Below are positions 36,147-44,638 of a DNA stretch of 64,000 bases, piece by piece. The notes under the pieces are model-generated. The model worked only from the letters and a program-made list of their open reading frames with translations, was not told the origin of the DNA and ran no database searches. Each line of letters starts with the position of its first letter. Within the stretch, counting starts at the first letter, position 1. The position numbers were made by a program, and so were the translations under genes. This DNA is from Pedobacter antarcticus (GTDB lineage Bacteria > Bacteroidota > Bacteroidia > Sphingobacteriales > Sphingobacteriaceae), in NCBI RefSeq assembly GCF_900112985.1, contig NZ_FONS01000012.1:1-64000 (forward strand). Reading direction: 5' to 3'.

Positions 36147-37148
36147 TTATTTCAGGTTACCGTAGTACTCTACGAATTTAGCTAAAGCAGAAGAATATCC
36201 CCACTCGTTATCATACCATGAAACAACTTTAACGAAGTTATCATTCAATGCGATACCAGCATTTGCATCAAAAATAGACGCGTGGTCATCACCAATAAAG
36301 TCAGAAGAAACAACCTCATCTTCAGTATAACCCAGAACACCTTTTAAAGCACCTTCAGAAGCAGCTTTCATGGCATCTTTAATTTCCTGATAAGTAGCTG
36401 GTTTTTCCAGACGTACAGTTAAATCAACAACAGAAACGTCAGCAACCGGTACACGGAAAGCCATACCTGTCAATTTACCTTTTAGTGCAGGAATAACTTT
36501 AGTTACAGCTTTAGCTGCACCAGTAGCAGAAGGGATAATGTTAGAGAATCCACCACGTCCGCCTCTCCAGTCTTTCGCAGAAGGACCATCAACAGTTTTT
36601 TGAGTTGCAGTAACAGCGTGAACAGTACTCATCAGACCTTCAGCAATACCCCAGTTATCATGTAATACTTTAGCAATCGGAGCAAGACAGTTTGTTGTGC
36701 AAGATGCATTAGAAACTACAGTCTGGTCAGCAGTTAACTGATCGTGGTTAACACCCATTACGTAAGTAGGGATGCTGTCATCTTTCGCCGGAGCAGAAAG
36801 AACAACTCTTTTTGCACCTGCAGTAATGTGTTTCTCTGCATCAGCCTGAGTCAGGAATAAACCTGTAGACTCGATAACAGTTTCCACACCAACTTCATTC
36901 CATTTTAAGTTAGCCGGATCTCTTTCAGCAGTGATACGGATAGTTTTTCCGTTAACTACTAAATGACCGTCAACTACTTCAATAGTACCGTCAAAACGGC
37001 CATGTGTAGAATCATATTTTAACATATAAGCCATGTAATCCGGCTCAACAAGGTCATTGATTGCAACGATATCTAAACCTCTCTTTAAAGCAGCTCTGAA
37101 TACTAATCTGCCGATACGGCCAAAGCCGTTAATTCCAATCTTTGTCAT
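36147..37148 (-). CDS. gapA: Glyceraldehyde-3-phosphate dehydrogenase, copy 2
   Basis: Glycolytic NAD-dependent enzyme of 333 aa. It has MTKIGINGFGRIGR, D32 in NDLVEPD for NAD, catalytic C150 in SNASCTTNC and H177 in STVHAVT; the loop VDGPSAKDWRGGRGG is the form seen in the common E. coli-like GapA. It differs from copy 1 (2100-3101) in that loop. It is the last gene of the operon pfkA / sugar-kinase-like / gapA, and starts 6 bases after the preceding stop. Confidence 0.97.
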   Translation of the reverse strand: MTKIGINGFGRIGRLVFRAALKRGLDIVAINDLVEPDYMAYMLKYDSTHGRFDGTIEVVDGHLVVNGKTIRITAERDPANLKWNEVGVETVIESTGLFLTQADAEKHITAGAKRVVLSAPAKDDSIPTYVMGVNHDQLTADQTVVSNASCTTNCLAPIAKVLHDNWGIAEGLMSTVHAVTATQKTVDGPSAKDWRGGRGGFSNIIPSATGAAKAVTKVIPALKGKLTGMAFRVPVADVSVVDLTVRLEKPATYQEIKDAMKAASEGALKGVLGYTEDEVVSSDFIGDDHASIFDANAGIALNDNFVKVVSWYDNEWGYSSALAKFVEYYGNLK

Positions 37149-37153
37149 TATTA

Positions 37154-37996
37154 TTAATTTGAATAGTAATTAAGTAAATTATATATTGGTTCTTTGGTAA
37201 TCGAATTAATTGTTATCCCGTTTTTTTCGGCAACGAGTTTAAGCCTGTCTGGAAAATTACCGGCTACTATGCCGACAAAATGAACATCCTGTCCAGGGTG
37301 TTGTTTGATCATCGGCAACAGGTAGGTATCCATATAACGCTGAAATGCCTCGTCAATAATACGCTGTATATAGACGTGTTCCTGGTTTTCTATGTAAAAG
37401 TCCAGAAAACTACTCAAAAAATGCTGAGCCATAGATTTCTGGTAAACTCTTTCTAAAATCTGCGAGCGGTTCAGGTCGTATCTTTTTCGGAATTTTTTTA
37501 ATAGTTCCGGGGGAAGTTTTTCCTGAAGATAGTGCTTCAGGATTATTTTACCCAGATAATTTGAAGAACCCTCGTCTCCCAGAACATATCCCAGTCCGAA
37601 ATTGTTCTCCTCTGGCGCCAGGCCATTAAAGTAGGCACAGTTGGATCCGCTCCCCAGAATACCGACAATGCCAGTCTTCTGGTAACATGCCGCAATTGCC
37701 GCACCATAAATATCATCCTGCACAGTGATTTTACTAAACTTAAAAAAGGAGGCCAGCGTTTCCGTTAGCTCCTTACGTCTTGCCGGAGAATTAGCACCGG
37801 CAGAAAACACATAAATCTTTTTGATCCGCTCTGCATAATTGATCAGCGTGATTTTTTTATTCAGCTGCTGAAGCACCGTTTTGGCTTCTACAAAACAAGG
37901 ATTAAGCCCGGGCATGCTACATTCTGCAATAAGCTTACCTTCATTGGCTATTTTCCATGCCGCTGTTTTAGAACCACTATAGACCACCGCTATCAT
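37154..37996 (-). CDS. BadF/BcrA-type sugar kinase-like protein with altered phosphate loop
   Basis: Belongs to the ASKHA N-acetylglucosamine/glucosamine kinase-like family. The 280-aa protein keeps the phosphate-2 loop GILGSGSNCAYF and the GYVLGDEGSSNYLGK motif, but the phosphate-1 loop reads VVYSGSKTAAWK where the paralogue at 40212-41078 has IADGGSTKTNWC: the Asp and one Gly are replaced and one residue is lost. So catalysis may be weak or absent, and a sensor or regulatory role is possible. It is flanked within 1 and 6 bases by pfkA and gapA, so it is cotranscribed with glycolysis. Confidence 0.82.
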   Translation of the reverse strand: MIAVVYSGSKTAAWKIANEGKLIAECSMPGLNPCFVEAKTVLQQLNKKITLINYAERIKKIYVFSAGANSPARRKELTETLASFFKFSKITVQDDIYGAAIAACYQKTGIVGILGSGSNCAYFNGLAPEENNFGLGYVLGDEGSSNYLGKIILKHYLQEKLPPELLKKFRKRYDLNRSQILERVYQKSMAQHFLSSFLDFYIENQEHVYIQRIIDEAFQRYMDTYLLPMIKQHPGQDVHFVGIVAGNFPDRLKLVAEKNGITINSITKEPIYNLLNYYSN

Positions 37997-37997
37997 A

Positions 37998-38984
37998 TCA
38001 GATTGATAACACTTTAGTCATTTCCAGCAGGTCACTTTCCAGTTTAAAACTGTGTGCAGTTAATGCCTCGTCTAAACTTGTCAGCTGGATATCGTTTCCA
38101 CGAAGACCAACCATCTGGCGTGAACTGCCTTTCAGTAACTCATTTACTGCTGCATACCCGAGTCTGCTACCTAAAATACGGTCAAAACTACTCGGGCTGC
38201 CCCCGCGTTGTAAATGGCCGAGTATAGTTACTTTAGTATCATAATGATTAAAGCGTTCCTTTACATGTTTAGCAATATCGTATGCGCCGCCCTGCTTATG
38301 GCCTTCAGATACAATAACGATGCTGGAAGATTTTTTAGTGGCAGCACCAATTTCCAGTGTTCTGATCAGTTCCTCCAGGCTGGTTGCTTTTTCCGGCAAT
38401 AATACTGCTTCAGCTCCGCAGGCTATTGCGCTGCGTAAAGCAATACAGCCAGAATCCCGGCCCATCACCTCGACAAAGAAAAGCCGGTCATGTGAGTCAG
38501 CTGTATCACGTATCTTATCAATCGCTTCAATAACAGTATTGATAGCGGTATCATAGCCCAGTGTAAAATCTGAACCATATAAATCATTATCAATTGTACC
38601 AGGGATACCAATTACACTTACCGGGTGTCTTTCAGAAAAACGCCTTGCACCTGTAAAAGTACCATCTCCACCTATTACAACCAGCGCATCAATATTATGC
38701 GCCTTCATGTTGGCATAAGCCTGATCCATTCCTTCATCAGTTTTAAACTCCAGACAGCGGGCAGTTTTAAGCACCGTTCCACCCAGATGAATTATATTAC
38801 TAACGGAGCGGGCGTCCATAGGGATAATATTATTATTAATAAGTCCCTGGTAACCTTGAAGAACACCAAACATGTTGATGCCATTATATATTCCTGTCCG
38901 GACAACTGCCCGGATGCATGCGTTCATTCCAGGAGCATCTCCTCCTGAAGTTAGTACTGCTATATTTTTAATATTTGGTCTCAT
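37998..38984 (-). CDS. pfkA: ATP-dependent 6-phosphofructokinase
   Basis: Phosphorylates fructose-6-phosphate to fructose-1,6-bisphosphate. The 328-aa protein has the family hallmarks VLTSGGDAPGMNACIR, VIGGDGTFTGA (ATP/Mg), GIPGTIDNDLYGSD with the catalytic Asp, and MGRDSGCIAL for the sugar phosphate; LGHLQRGGSPSSFDR is the C-terminal effector/substrate region. First gene of the operon pfkA / sugar-kinase-like / gapA. The 433-base upstream region has a GTGTA/TACAC inverted repeat at 39004-39018 close to the start. Confidence 0.97.
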   Translation of the reverse strand: MRPNIKNIAVLTSGGDAPGMNACIRAVVRTGIYNGINMFGVLQGYQGLINNNIIPMDARSVSNIIHLGGTVLKTARCLEFKTDEGMDQAYANMKAHNIDALVVIGGDGTFTGARRFSERHPVSVIGIPGTIDNDLYGSDFTLGYDTAINTVIEAIDKIRDTADSHDRLFFVEVMGRDSGCIALRSAIACGAEAVLLPEKATSLEELIRTLEIGAATKKSSSIVIVSEGHKQGGAYDIAKHVKERFNHYDTKVTILGHLQRGGSPSSFDRILGSRLGYAAVNELLKGSSRQMVGLRGNDIQLTSLDEALTAHSFKLESDLLEMTKVLSI

Positions 38985-39418
38985 CTGATACTACGAATAT
39001 ACTGTGTAGAAGTTACACTAAGTAATTTATTTTGTTTTTTTACCTAAATACCATATAAAGAATGAATTTATTCAGGTGTTTAATTAGGAAATGCGGGGTG
39101 ATCAAAATTCTTGATGCCCATCGTGTTTTTCAGGGCATAAGTTAATATAAATTTATTAAACTAGTAAACCCCGACAATTCGCGTTAGGTGTGTTTGATGC
39201 CGGTAAAGTCTGATATTTGAAAAAATTGACATACATTTACGACAATCCGGTTAAGCAATAGAGATTTATGATCAGACAAAACCGGATAAGAAATATTATT
39301 ATAATATTTGTAGAATTGTCCTGACCACCAGTAAACCTGTTTAATCTGTATTAAATGAGGTTTTTTTGTTTTAAGGGGAAAATGTTCAGTGTAGATTTAT
39401 AAATTAAAAGAAATCGTT
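38985..39418. other. Divergent intergenic region between pfkA and Nudix regulator
   Basis: 434 bases, A/T-rich, no gene seen. It contains a 5-bp inverted repeat GTGTA-N5-TACAC (39004-39018) near pfkA and an 8-bp inverted repeat ATCCGGTT (39245-39252) / AACCGGAT (39280-39287) with 27 bases between. TAGATTTA at 39392-39399 is a near-consensus -7 box for the Nudix gene. Confidence 0.45.
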
Positions 39419-40108
39419 TTGAAAGAAGTATTACCACAGTTTAATTCAACCTTCTCCATTGACTGTATCCTATTCGGTTTTGATGAAGGTGAATTGAAAA
39501 TTTTGCTGATTGAGAGAAATGAAGAGCCGTTTAAAGATTGGTGGGCACTACCTGGAAACCTGGTAAGTGAAAATGAAAGCCTTGACCAGTCTGCTTCAAG
39601 AATTTTGCATGAGCTTACAGGGATAGAAAATGTCTACATGGAGCAGTTTTATACTTTTGGAGATGTCGGACGTCACCCGCAGGGGCGTATTATTTCTGTT
39701 GCTTATTATGCAATGCTCCGGCTAGGGGGAGATAAAGCACTGAAACCAGTTAGCACCTACGCGAAACAGGCTTATTGGATCAATGTTAAAGACCTGCCGA
39801 AGCTAGCCTTTGATCATCAGAAAATATTTGACCAGGGACTGGAGAAAATTAAGCGACGGATTAAGCATCAGCCGATTGCATTTGAGCTGCTGCCTGAAAA
39901 ATTTACACTTACACAACTTCAGAATGTATATGAGGTTATTCTGGGTAAGAAGCTTGATAAAAGAAATTTCAGGAAAAAGATGTTAAGTTTTAATGTACTG
40001 AAAGACCTCAATGAAAAACAAAAAGGAGTTTCCTTCCGTGCAGCAACCTTATACCGCTTCGATAAGCGGAAGTACGGTAAACTGTTTGGCAAAGAAATAT
40101 CTTTCTAA
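39419..40108 (+). CDS. Nudix-domain transcriptional regulator (NrtR/AraR type)
   Basis: Predicted sugar- or nucleotide-responsive repressor. The 229-aa protein has an N-terminal Nudix fold (IDCILFGFDEGELKILLIERNEEPFKDWWALPG) whose catalytic box is broken: SENESLDQSASRILHELTGI has Ile and Leu where the metal-binding Glu residues should be, so hydrolysis is unlikely. The C-terminal ~80 residues (FTLTQLQNVYEVILGKKLDKRNFRKKM) form the winged helix typical of this family. The start is TTG: an in-frame stop lies at 39392 and no ATG or GTG follows before residue 1. It is placed between pfkA and a sugar kinase gene, which suggests control of sugar genes nearby. Confidence 0.87.
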   Translation: MKEVLPQFNSTFSIDCILFGFDEGELKILLIERNEEPFKDWWALPGNLVSENESLDQSASRILHELTGIENVYMEQFYTFGDVGRHPQGRIISVAYYAMLRLGGDKALKPVSTYAKQAYWINVKDLPKLAFDHQKIFDQGLEKIKRRIKHQPIAFELLPEKFTLTQLQNVYEVILGKKLDKRNFRKKMLSFNVLKDLNEKQKGVSFRAATLYRFDKRKYGKLFGKEISF

Positions 40109-40141
40109 ATCAGCGGAGCCGCCGCCGGAATATATAACGCT

Positions 40142-40204
40142 GAATTTCTGACATAAAAAAACCGCTATCTTTTACAGACAGCGGTTTTTTTATGTCAGAA
40201 ATTC
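40142..40204. terminator. Bidirectional terminator, perfect 25-bp inverted repeat
   Basis: Arms 40142-40166 and 40180-40204 are perfect complements around a 13-base loop, with the A run and T run inside the arms. The stem is much longer than needed for termination. It lies between the convergent Nudix regulator and kinase genes. Confidence 0.92.
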
Positions 40205-40211
40205 TCCTGAA

Positions 40212-41078
40212 TTATTTAATCAAAGATTTAGAATGCGCCATATGGTATTCAACCAGGTCATCTATAGGTGAGCGGATAATTTTTCCAACACCCATTTCGT
40301 AACGGTCAGCAACAATGCTCAGAATATCTCTGAAGCTGTAACCAACAGAACCTACACAGTTTAGTGAGAAATCTTTATAGTTCGGGTAGTGAATAACAAG
40401 GTTCTCAAAGAATGCCGTGAATGCATATTCAACAGTGGAGAATGTATAATCTTCATAGCTATCTTTGTAATCGTACAGGAATTTACTGAAACCTGCGCAA
40501 AAACGGTTAGGAAGCGGTTTATTGTAGATATTATCAAAGATGTCCTCGTTGGTCAGCGCGAAATTGTCGTAGAAACTTTCTCTCAGACCTTTAGGCATAT
40601 AACCTTTCATATAGTCACTCAGAATTCTTTTTCCGATAAAGCATCCGCTACCTTCATCACCAAGGAAATAACCCAGCGAGTCAATGTTTAGCGAAATATC
40701 TTTACCATCGTAAAGGCAAGAATTAGTACCAGTACCTAAAATAGCGGCAAAACCAGGTTGGTCACCAAGTACGGCACGGCATGAAGCCAGTAAATCATGG
40801 CCTATATTAATTTGTGCGTTCACAAATACTTGAGCCATTGCCTCTTCGACGATTTTTCTTTTGCTATCTGTAGAGCAGCCAGCACCATAATAATATACTT
40901 CTGTAAGTTTGTCTGCTTCCAGGTGATCTGGTAAAGACTTTTTTAGCGAGCCAACAATATATTCAGTACTTGAAAAGTACGGGTTGTAACCTTCGGTGTT
41001 GAAATGAATTTTTCTACCAGCTTCATTAATTAAGCACCAATTGGTTTTGGTTGATCCACCGTCTGCAATAACTATCAT
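40212..41078 (-). CDS. BadF/BcrA-type N-acetylglucosamine/glucosamine kinase-like protein
   Basis: ATP-dependent sugar kinase of the ASKHA fold, probably acting on an amino sugar. The 288-aa protein has an intact phosphate-1 loop IADGGSTKTNW, phosphate-2 loop AILGTGTNSCLY and GYFLGDEGSGCFIGKRIL. It is a paralogue of the altered protein at 37154-37996. Convergent with the Nudix regulator, and the 533-base region upstream carries several inverted repeats. Substrate assignment is inference from the family. Confidence 0.87.
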   Translation of the reverse strand: MIVIADGGSTKTNWCLINEAGRKIHFNTEGYNPYFSSTEYIVGSLKKSLPDHLEADKLTEVYYYGAGCSTDSKRKIVEEAMAQVFVNAQINIGHDLLASCRAVLGDQPGFAAILGTGTNSCLYDGKDISLNIDSLGYFLGDEGSGCFIGKRILSDYMKGYMPKGLRESFYDNFALTNEDIFDNIYNKPLPNRFCAGFSKFLYDYKDSYEDYTFSTVEYAFTAFFENLVIHYPNYKDFSLNCVGSVGYSFRDILSIVADRYEMGVGKIIRSPIDDLVEYHMAHSKSLIK

Positions 41079-41492
41079 CTTAATTTGTTTTATGGGGGGT
41101 AAAAGTAAATATTCCTGAACACTCGAACTGTATTTTTTCCATTTTATGTTTTTTATGCCGTTTAGGAATTTATTAATTTGGTTTTTTTCTCTGTTTAATA
41201 ATTTTAAGTAACTCTTTTTCTGGTTTTTAATGTACTTGAAAACAATACATATTTATCTCAAATTAAGATATTGTTAAAATAACACTAAGCTAAAATTACA
41301 CTTGTTATTTTAAATTCCAAATTTTAAAATAATTACTCAGGATCTAAATGTCCTTTTATTCTACGATAATAGCAAATCATTCCTTTTTAAATAGGGCCTA
41401 TTTGGTTATAAAAGAACTCCATACCGTTAATGTAACGTTTTGGCGAATTATAAATGTTTTTATAAACAGTCTTTATGACAATTATCATATTG

Positions 41493-41514
41493 AATTCGAT
41501 TAGTCGAATTTTTT
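41493..41514 (+). terminator. Terminator-like hairpin with no gene in front
   Basis: AATTCGA (41493-41499), loop TTAG, TCGAATT (41504-41510), then TTTT. Low GC stem. No coding gene on + precedes it in this region, so it could end a small RNA or attenuate a leader; or be a chance palindrome. Confidence 0.35.
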
Positions 41515-41558
41515 AAAGAAATAGAAGAAATGCTCAGGTATAACCCGGGCTAAATTAA

Positions 41559-41566
41559 TAAATTTG
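41559..41566 (+). promoter_or_regulatory. -7 promoter box of ribE
   Basis: TAAATTTG, a match to TAnnTTTG, 46 bases before the ribE ATG. No good -33 element. Confidence 0.55.
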
Positions 41567-41611
41567 CTTTTGCAGTATTTTCATGCTGCAGAGCGGATAA
41601 AATAAAAAGAT

Positions 41612-42205
41612 ATGTTTACAGGTATAATAGAAACATCAGGAACCGTTACCGGACGCAGATCCGAAGGAACGAATATTCATCTGACAATTGCTTCAGCAAT
41701 CACTGCTGAACTGAAAATAGATCAGAGCATTTCACATAATGGTGTTTGTCTTACGGTCGTTGCACTGGATGACAAGACACATACGGTAACTGCAATTCAG
41801 GAAACGCTGGAGAAGTCAAACCTCGGTGATCTCCGGGAAGGCAGCATTGTAAATCTGGAACGCTGTATGCAGATGAACGGGAGACTTGACGGCCATATCG
41901 TTCAGGGCCATGTCGACCAGACTGGTGTTTGTATTTTAAGAAGGGAAATTGATGGAAGCTGGGAATACAGATTCCGTTACGATGCCGCTCCAGGCAACGT
42001 CACTGTAGAAAAAGGCTCTGTTTGTGTCAATGGTATTAGTCTTACAGTTGTTAATTCAGCCGCTGATGAATTTTCTGTATTTATTATTCCCTACACTTTT
42101 GAGCATACTAATCTGAAAGAAGTAACAGAAGGAAATACGGTTAATCTGGAATTTGATATTATTGGTAAATACGTGGCCAGACTAATGCCTTTGAACCGCG
42201 CATAA
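41612..42205 (+). CDS. ribE: Riboflavin synthase alpha chain
   Basis: Converts two molecules of 6,7-dimethyl-8-ribityllumazine to riboflavin. The 197-aa protein shows the two lumazine-binding repeats: MFTGIIETSGTVTG ... HNGVCLTVV (residues 1-85) and LDGHIVQGHVDQTG ... VNGISLTVVN (about 90-185). Normal length. It stands apart from other rib genes. A palindrome CTGGCACGTGCCAG with a T-rich tail follows and may end the transcript. Confidence 0.97.
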   Translation: MFTGIIETSGTVTGRRSEGTNIHLTIASAITAELKIDQSISHNGVCLTVVALDDKTHTVTAIQETLEKSNLGDLREGSIVNLERCMQMNGRLDGHIVQGHVDQTGVCILRREIDGSWEYRFRYDAAPGNVTVEKGSVCVNGISLTVVNSAADEFSVFIIPYTFEHTNLKEVTEGNTVNLEFDIIGKYVARLMPLNRA

Positions 42206-42239
42206 TTGATTGTTCTAAAGAATGTCCAGCTTCTTTTTT

Positions 42240-42260
42240 CTGGCACGTGCCAGTTATTTT
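42240..42260 (+). terminator. Possible terminator/palindrome after ribE
   Basis: Perfect 14-base palindrome CTGGCACGTGCCAG (42240-42253) followed by TTATTTT. It can fold as a 5-bp hairpin with loop ACGT; as DNA it also looks like an operator before the next gene. Confidence 0.45.
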
Positions 42261-42331
42261 AAGATTATTGGCAAGGTAATTGGTTGATTGACATTGTAAT
42301 TAATCAGGTGTTAAACCATAAAGAAGCAGAT

Positions 42332-42628
42332 ATGAATACTTTAGAGAAGTTTGAGTTGATGGAGAAAATTGTCAGAGAGTTAGAAGATCTTCAACATTCT
42401 CAGCAAGCCATCATACAGAAAATAGGAAAAATAGAAGTTGATAATATAGAACTGGGTGATAAAAGATTGGAGCAGGATCTTCCCGATATGCACCAGCGTG
42501 TAGCAGACAATCTGGATACTATTGTTGGTATATTGGATTACTTCGCTGATAAGACTCAGAACTTTGGTAATAAAAATAATGTTGATGCGCTTAAAGAACA
42601 GCAAATCATTAAAGATGCTACCGGATAA
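42332..42628 (+). CDS. Hypothetical small helical protein
   Basis: 98 aa from the ATG at 42332 (MNTLEKFELMEKIVREL). The in-frame TTG at 42284 would add 16 residues and I do not favour it. It is rich in Glu, Lys, Gln and Leu, with heptad-like spacing over residues 1-45 and again later, so probably helical or coiled-coil; no signal peptide. I do not recognise a family. It lies 126 bases after ribE. Confidence 0.65.
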   Translation: MNTLEKFELMEKIVRELEDLQHSQQAIIQKIGKIEVDNIELGDKRLEQDLPDMHQRVADNLDTIVGILDYFADKTQNFGNKNNVDALKEQQIIKDATG

Positions 42629-42722
42629 TAACACATAATCCGGAATTGAGAGAGAGCTCCTCTAGTATACTACCTCCAAAATTTAACACTATTTTTGGGA
42701 CAGCATATTAGGGGGGCTTTTT

Positions 42723-44480
42723 TTATGCTTCGGGCTTTGGTATTTTTAATGAAAATGTAGTCCCTTCATCTCGTTTACTATCAATTCTGATACTTCCGCC
42801 GTTTTTGGCCATAAAGTCCCAGCAAACCATTAATCCGATGCCTGTTCCCTTTTCATTGCGGGTACCCCGGCTGGAGATATTTTCCTGATTGCGTATTTTC
42901 TCCAGGTTGTCGCTGTCAATCCCAATACCATTATCTATAATATGCAGGGCGATGAACTGCACTTCGTTCGCTGCGGATATTCGGATCGTACATCCGGAAG
43001 AACAGAATTTAATCGCATTGGCTATCAGGTTTCGGATTACAATCTGCATCATTAGTAAGTCGGCAAAAACTACAAGATCTCCGGCAACGTCCGTTAAAAT
43101 TGTAATCTCCTTGAGGTTTGCTGCTTTCTGATGGTAGTTTCTTTCGGAATCGATGAGCCTTTTCAGGTTAAAACATTCCCGGTTAATCCCGTAACCATTA
43201 AGCTGGCTTCTGGACCAGTGGAGTATATTATCAAGAAGATCTGTTGTATACACAATATCTCTGGCCAATGCCGGAGAAAGGCTTTTGAATTCCTCCGGGC
43301 TAATCAGCTCATCATTATTCATTTTCAGGACTTCAGAAAGATTCAGTAAAGGTCCGCGCAGATCATGTGCCATAATAGAAAAGATTCTGTCCTTCAGCTG
43401 ATTGAGTTTTTGAAGTTCGTTAGCCTGTCTTACCGTTTTCAACGCTTCCAGACGCAAAGTAGTGATGTCCTGAAAACGGATAATAGTAAAGTGCCGGTTA
43501 AGCTTATTTTCATTTAATATCCGCAGGTCTGCCTCCATGTATTGAATCCTTTGATTAACCAATATCTGGATTTCCTGTTTACCAGGAACACTCACCCTTA
43601 GTTTTTCCAGAAGCTCCGGCTGGTCACTTAGTACCGTAGAAAGAAGCTTCCCGCTTAACCGCATCTCTGAAGGCATGCCGAAATGCTTTTTAAATGAATT
43701 ATTATAATCGATAATGGTGAGGTTGTCATCGAAAACCACAAATCCATCTTGCATCAGTTCGAGTATTTTTTCCCTGGCAATAGGTTGAATATCAAATAAC
43801 CTGAATTTATAAATTGAAATAGTGATCAGTAAAGTGGAAATCAGAAAGGCAAATGGCGTTAAATCCAGGCCATATAAAGGAACTAAATTGAATACATAAA
43901 TAATATTTGTTATCCAGGGTAAAGCTGCACCGATTAGTATCGTTTGATTTTGTTTCCGGTATATGGGGTCAGATTTACTGAATTTTCTGATTAGAAAGAA
44001 ATTACTCAGCAGGAGTAAAGCATAAAAATAGGCTACAAAGAAATAATAGGAGATTCCTCTTTCTATGTGTAAAACAGAGTATGGCGGGCCTGGAACCAGG
44101 TAAGTTGACTTATAGTGCAAATGGTGAAAATCATTTGTCCAGACCAGTACAAGTGTAATTATAGGCACGATAGATGCGAGGAATAAATTACCGCGGTTGC
44201 GGATCCACTTTTCGTGTCCGGCCACGTCCATGCTAAATAGAAACCAGGATAATGGAAGACTTGTGATTCCCAGATATTGTACACCGGTAAGCCAGCTAAT
44301 TTGGGATGTACTTGCTAGTTCCAGACCATAGCTTACCGACCAGATTGAATTTGAAAGAATAAGAAACCCAATCCACCGAAGTGTGCCGGGTTTATTACTT
44401 AAGATCAAACACGAAATTAAGAACGTAAAACTGCCGAGGATAATTAAAACCAGCGCGTAAAAATTAAAATCAAAATTCAT
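42723..44480 (-). CDS. Sensor histidine kinase with 7TM sensor and PAS domain
   Basis: Membrane sensor of a two-component pathway. The 585-aa protein begins with seven or eight membrane segments (residues 5-230; 7TM histidine-kinase N-terminal type), then a PAS-like domain (LMQDGFVVFDDNLTIIDYNNSFKKHFG), the dimerisation and phosphoacceptor helix with H372 in IMAHDLRGP, and the ATPase domain with N box LIANAIKF, G1 DNGIGID and G2 GTGIGL. No response regulator gene is next to it, so it is an orphan kinase in this window. Confidence 0.93.
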   Translation of the reverse strand: MNFDFNFYALVLIILGSFTFLISCLILSNKPGTLRWIGFLILSNSIWSVSYGLELASTSQISWLTGVQYLGITSLPLSWFLFSMDVAGHEKWIRNRGNLFLASIVPIITLVLVWTNDFHHLHYKSTYLVPGPPYSVLHIERGISYYFFVAYFYALLLLSNFFLIRKFSKSDPIYRKQNQTILIGAALPWITNIIYVFNLVPLYGLDLTPFAFLISTLLITISIYKFRLFDIQPIAREKILELMQDGFVVFDDNLTIIDYNNSFKKHFGMPSEMRLSGKLLSTVLSDQPELLEKLRVSVPGKQEIQILVNQRIQYMEADLRILNENKLNRHFTIIRFQDITTLRLEALKTVRQANELQKLNQLKDRIFSIMAHDLRGPLLNLSEVLKMNNDELISPEEFKSLSPALARDIVYTTDLLDNILHWSRSQLNGYGINRECFNLKRLIDSERNYHQKAANLKEITILTDVAGDLVVFADLLMMQIVIRNLIANAIKFCSSGCTIRISAANEVQFIALHIIDNGIGIDSDNLEKIRNQENISSRGTRNEKGTGIGLMVCWDFMAKNGGSIRIDSKRDEGTTFSLKIPKPEA

Positions 44481-44638
44481 TTAACAGTTTAGTCAGCCTT
44501 GAAGACAGACTCCGCGGCAAATTTATAATTAATCATCTTTGTAAAACTATGTTTAGCAGACAAATAAATAAATTTTAAACAGGCTCTGAAAATATTTCTA
44601 AATTTACATTTCAATAATCAATCTAAAATTAGTCTATC

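Larger units (their letters stand above)
41079..41611. other. A/T-rich intergenic region with several inverted repeats
   Basis: 533 bases between the kinase gene (-) and ribE (+), without an obvious gene. Seen: an 11-bp inverted repeat TTAAAATAACA (41274-41284) / TGTTATTTTAA (41303-41313); a 15-base palindrome AAATAGGGCCTATTT (41389-41403); a hairpin AATTCGA-TTAG-TCGAATT followed by T (41493-41514); and a -7 box TAAATTTG (41559-41566) for ribE. No FMN riboswitch sequence is present. Confidence 0.6.

Noticed and set aside
41079..41611. FMN riboswitch before ribE
   Set aside because: I looked for the conserved AGGGGCAGGGTGAAATTCC-type core on both strands and it is not there.
42284..42331. TTG-started extension of the small helical protein
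   Set aside because: An ATG at 42332 gives a more natural start; no support for the extra residues.
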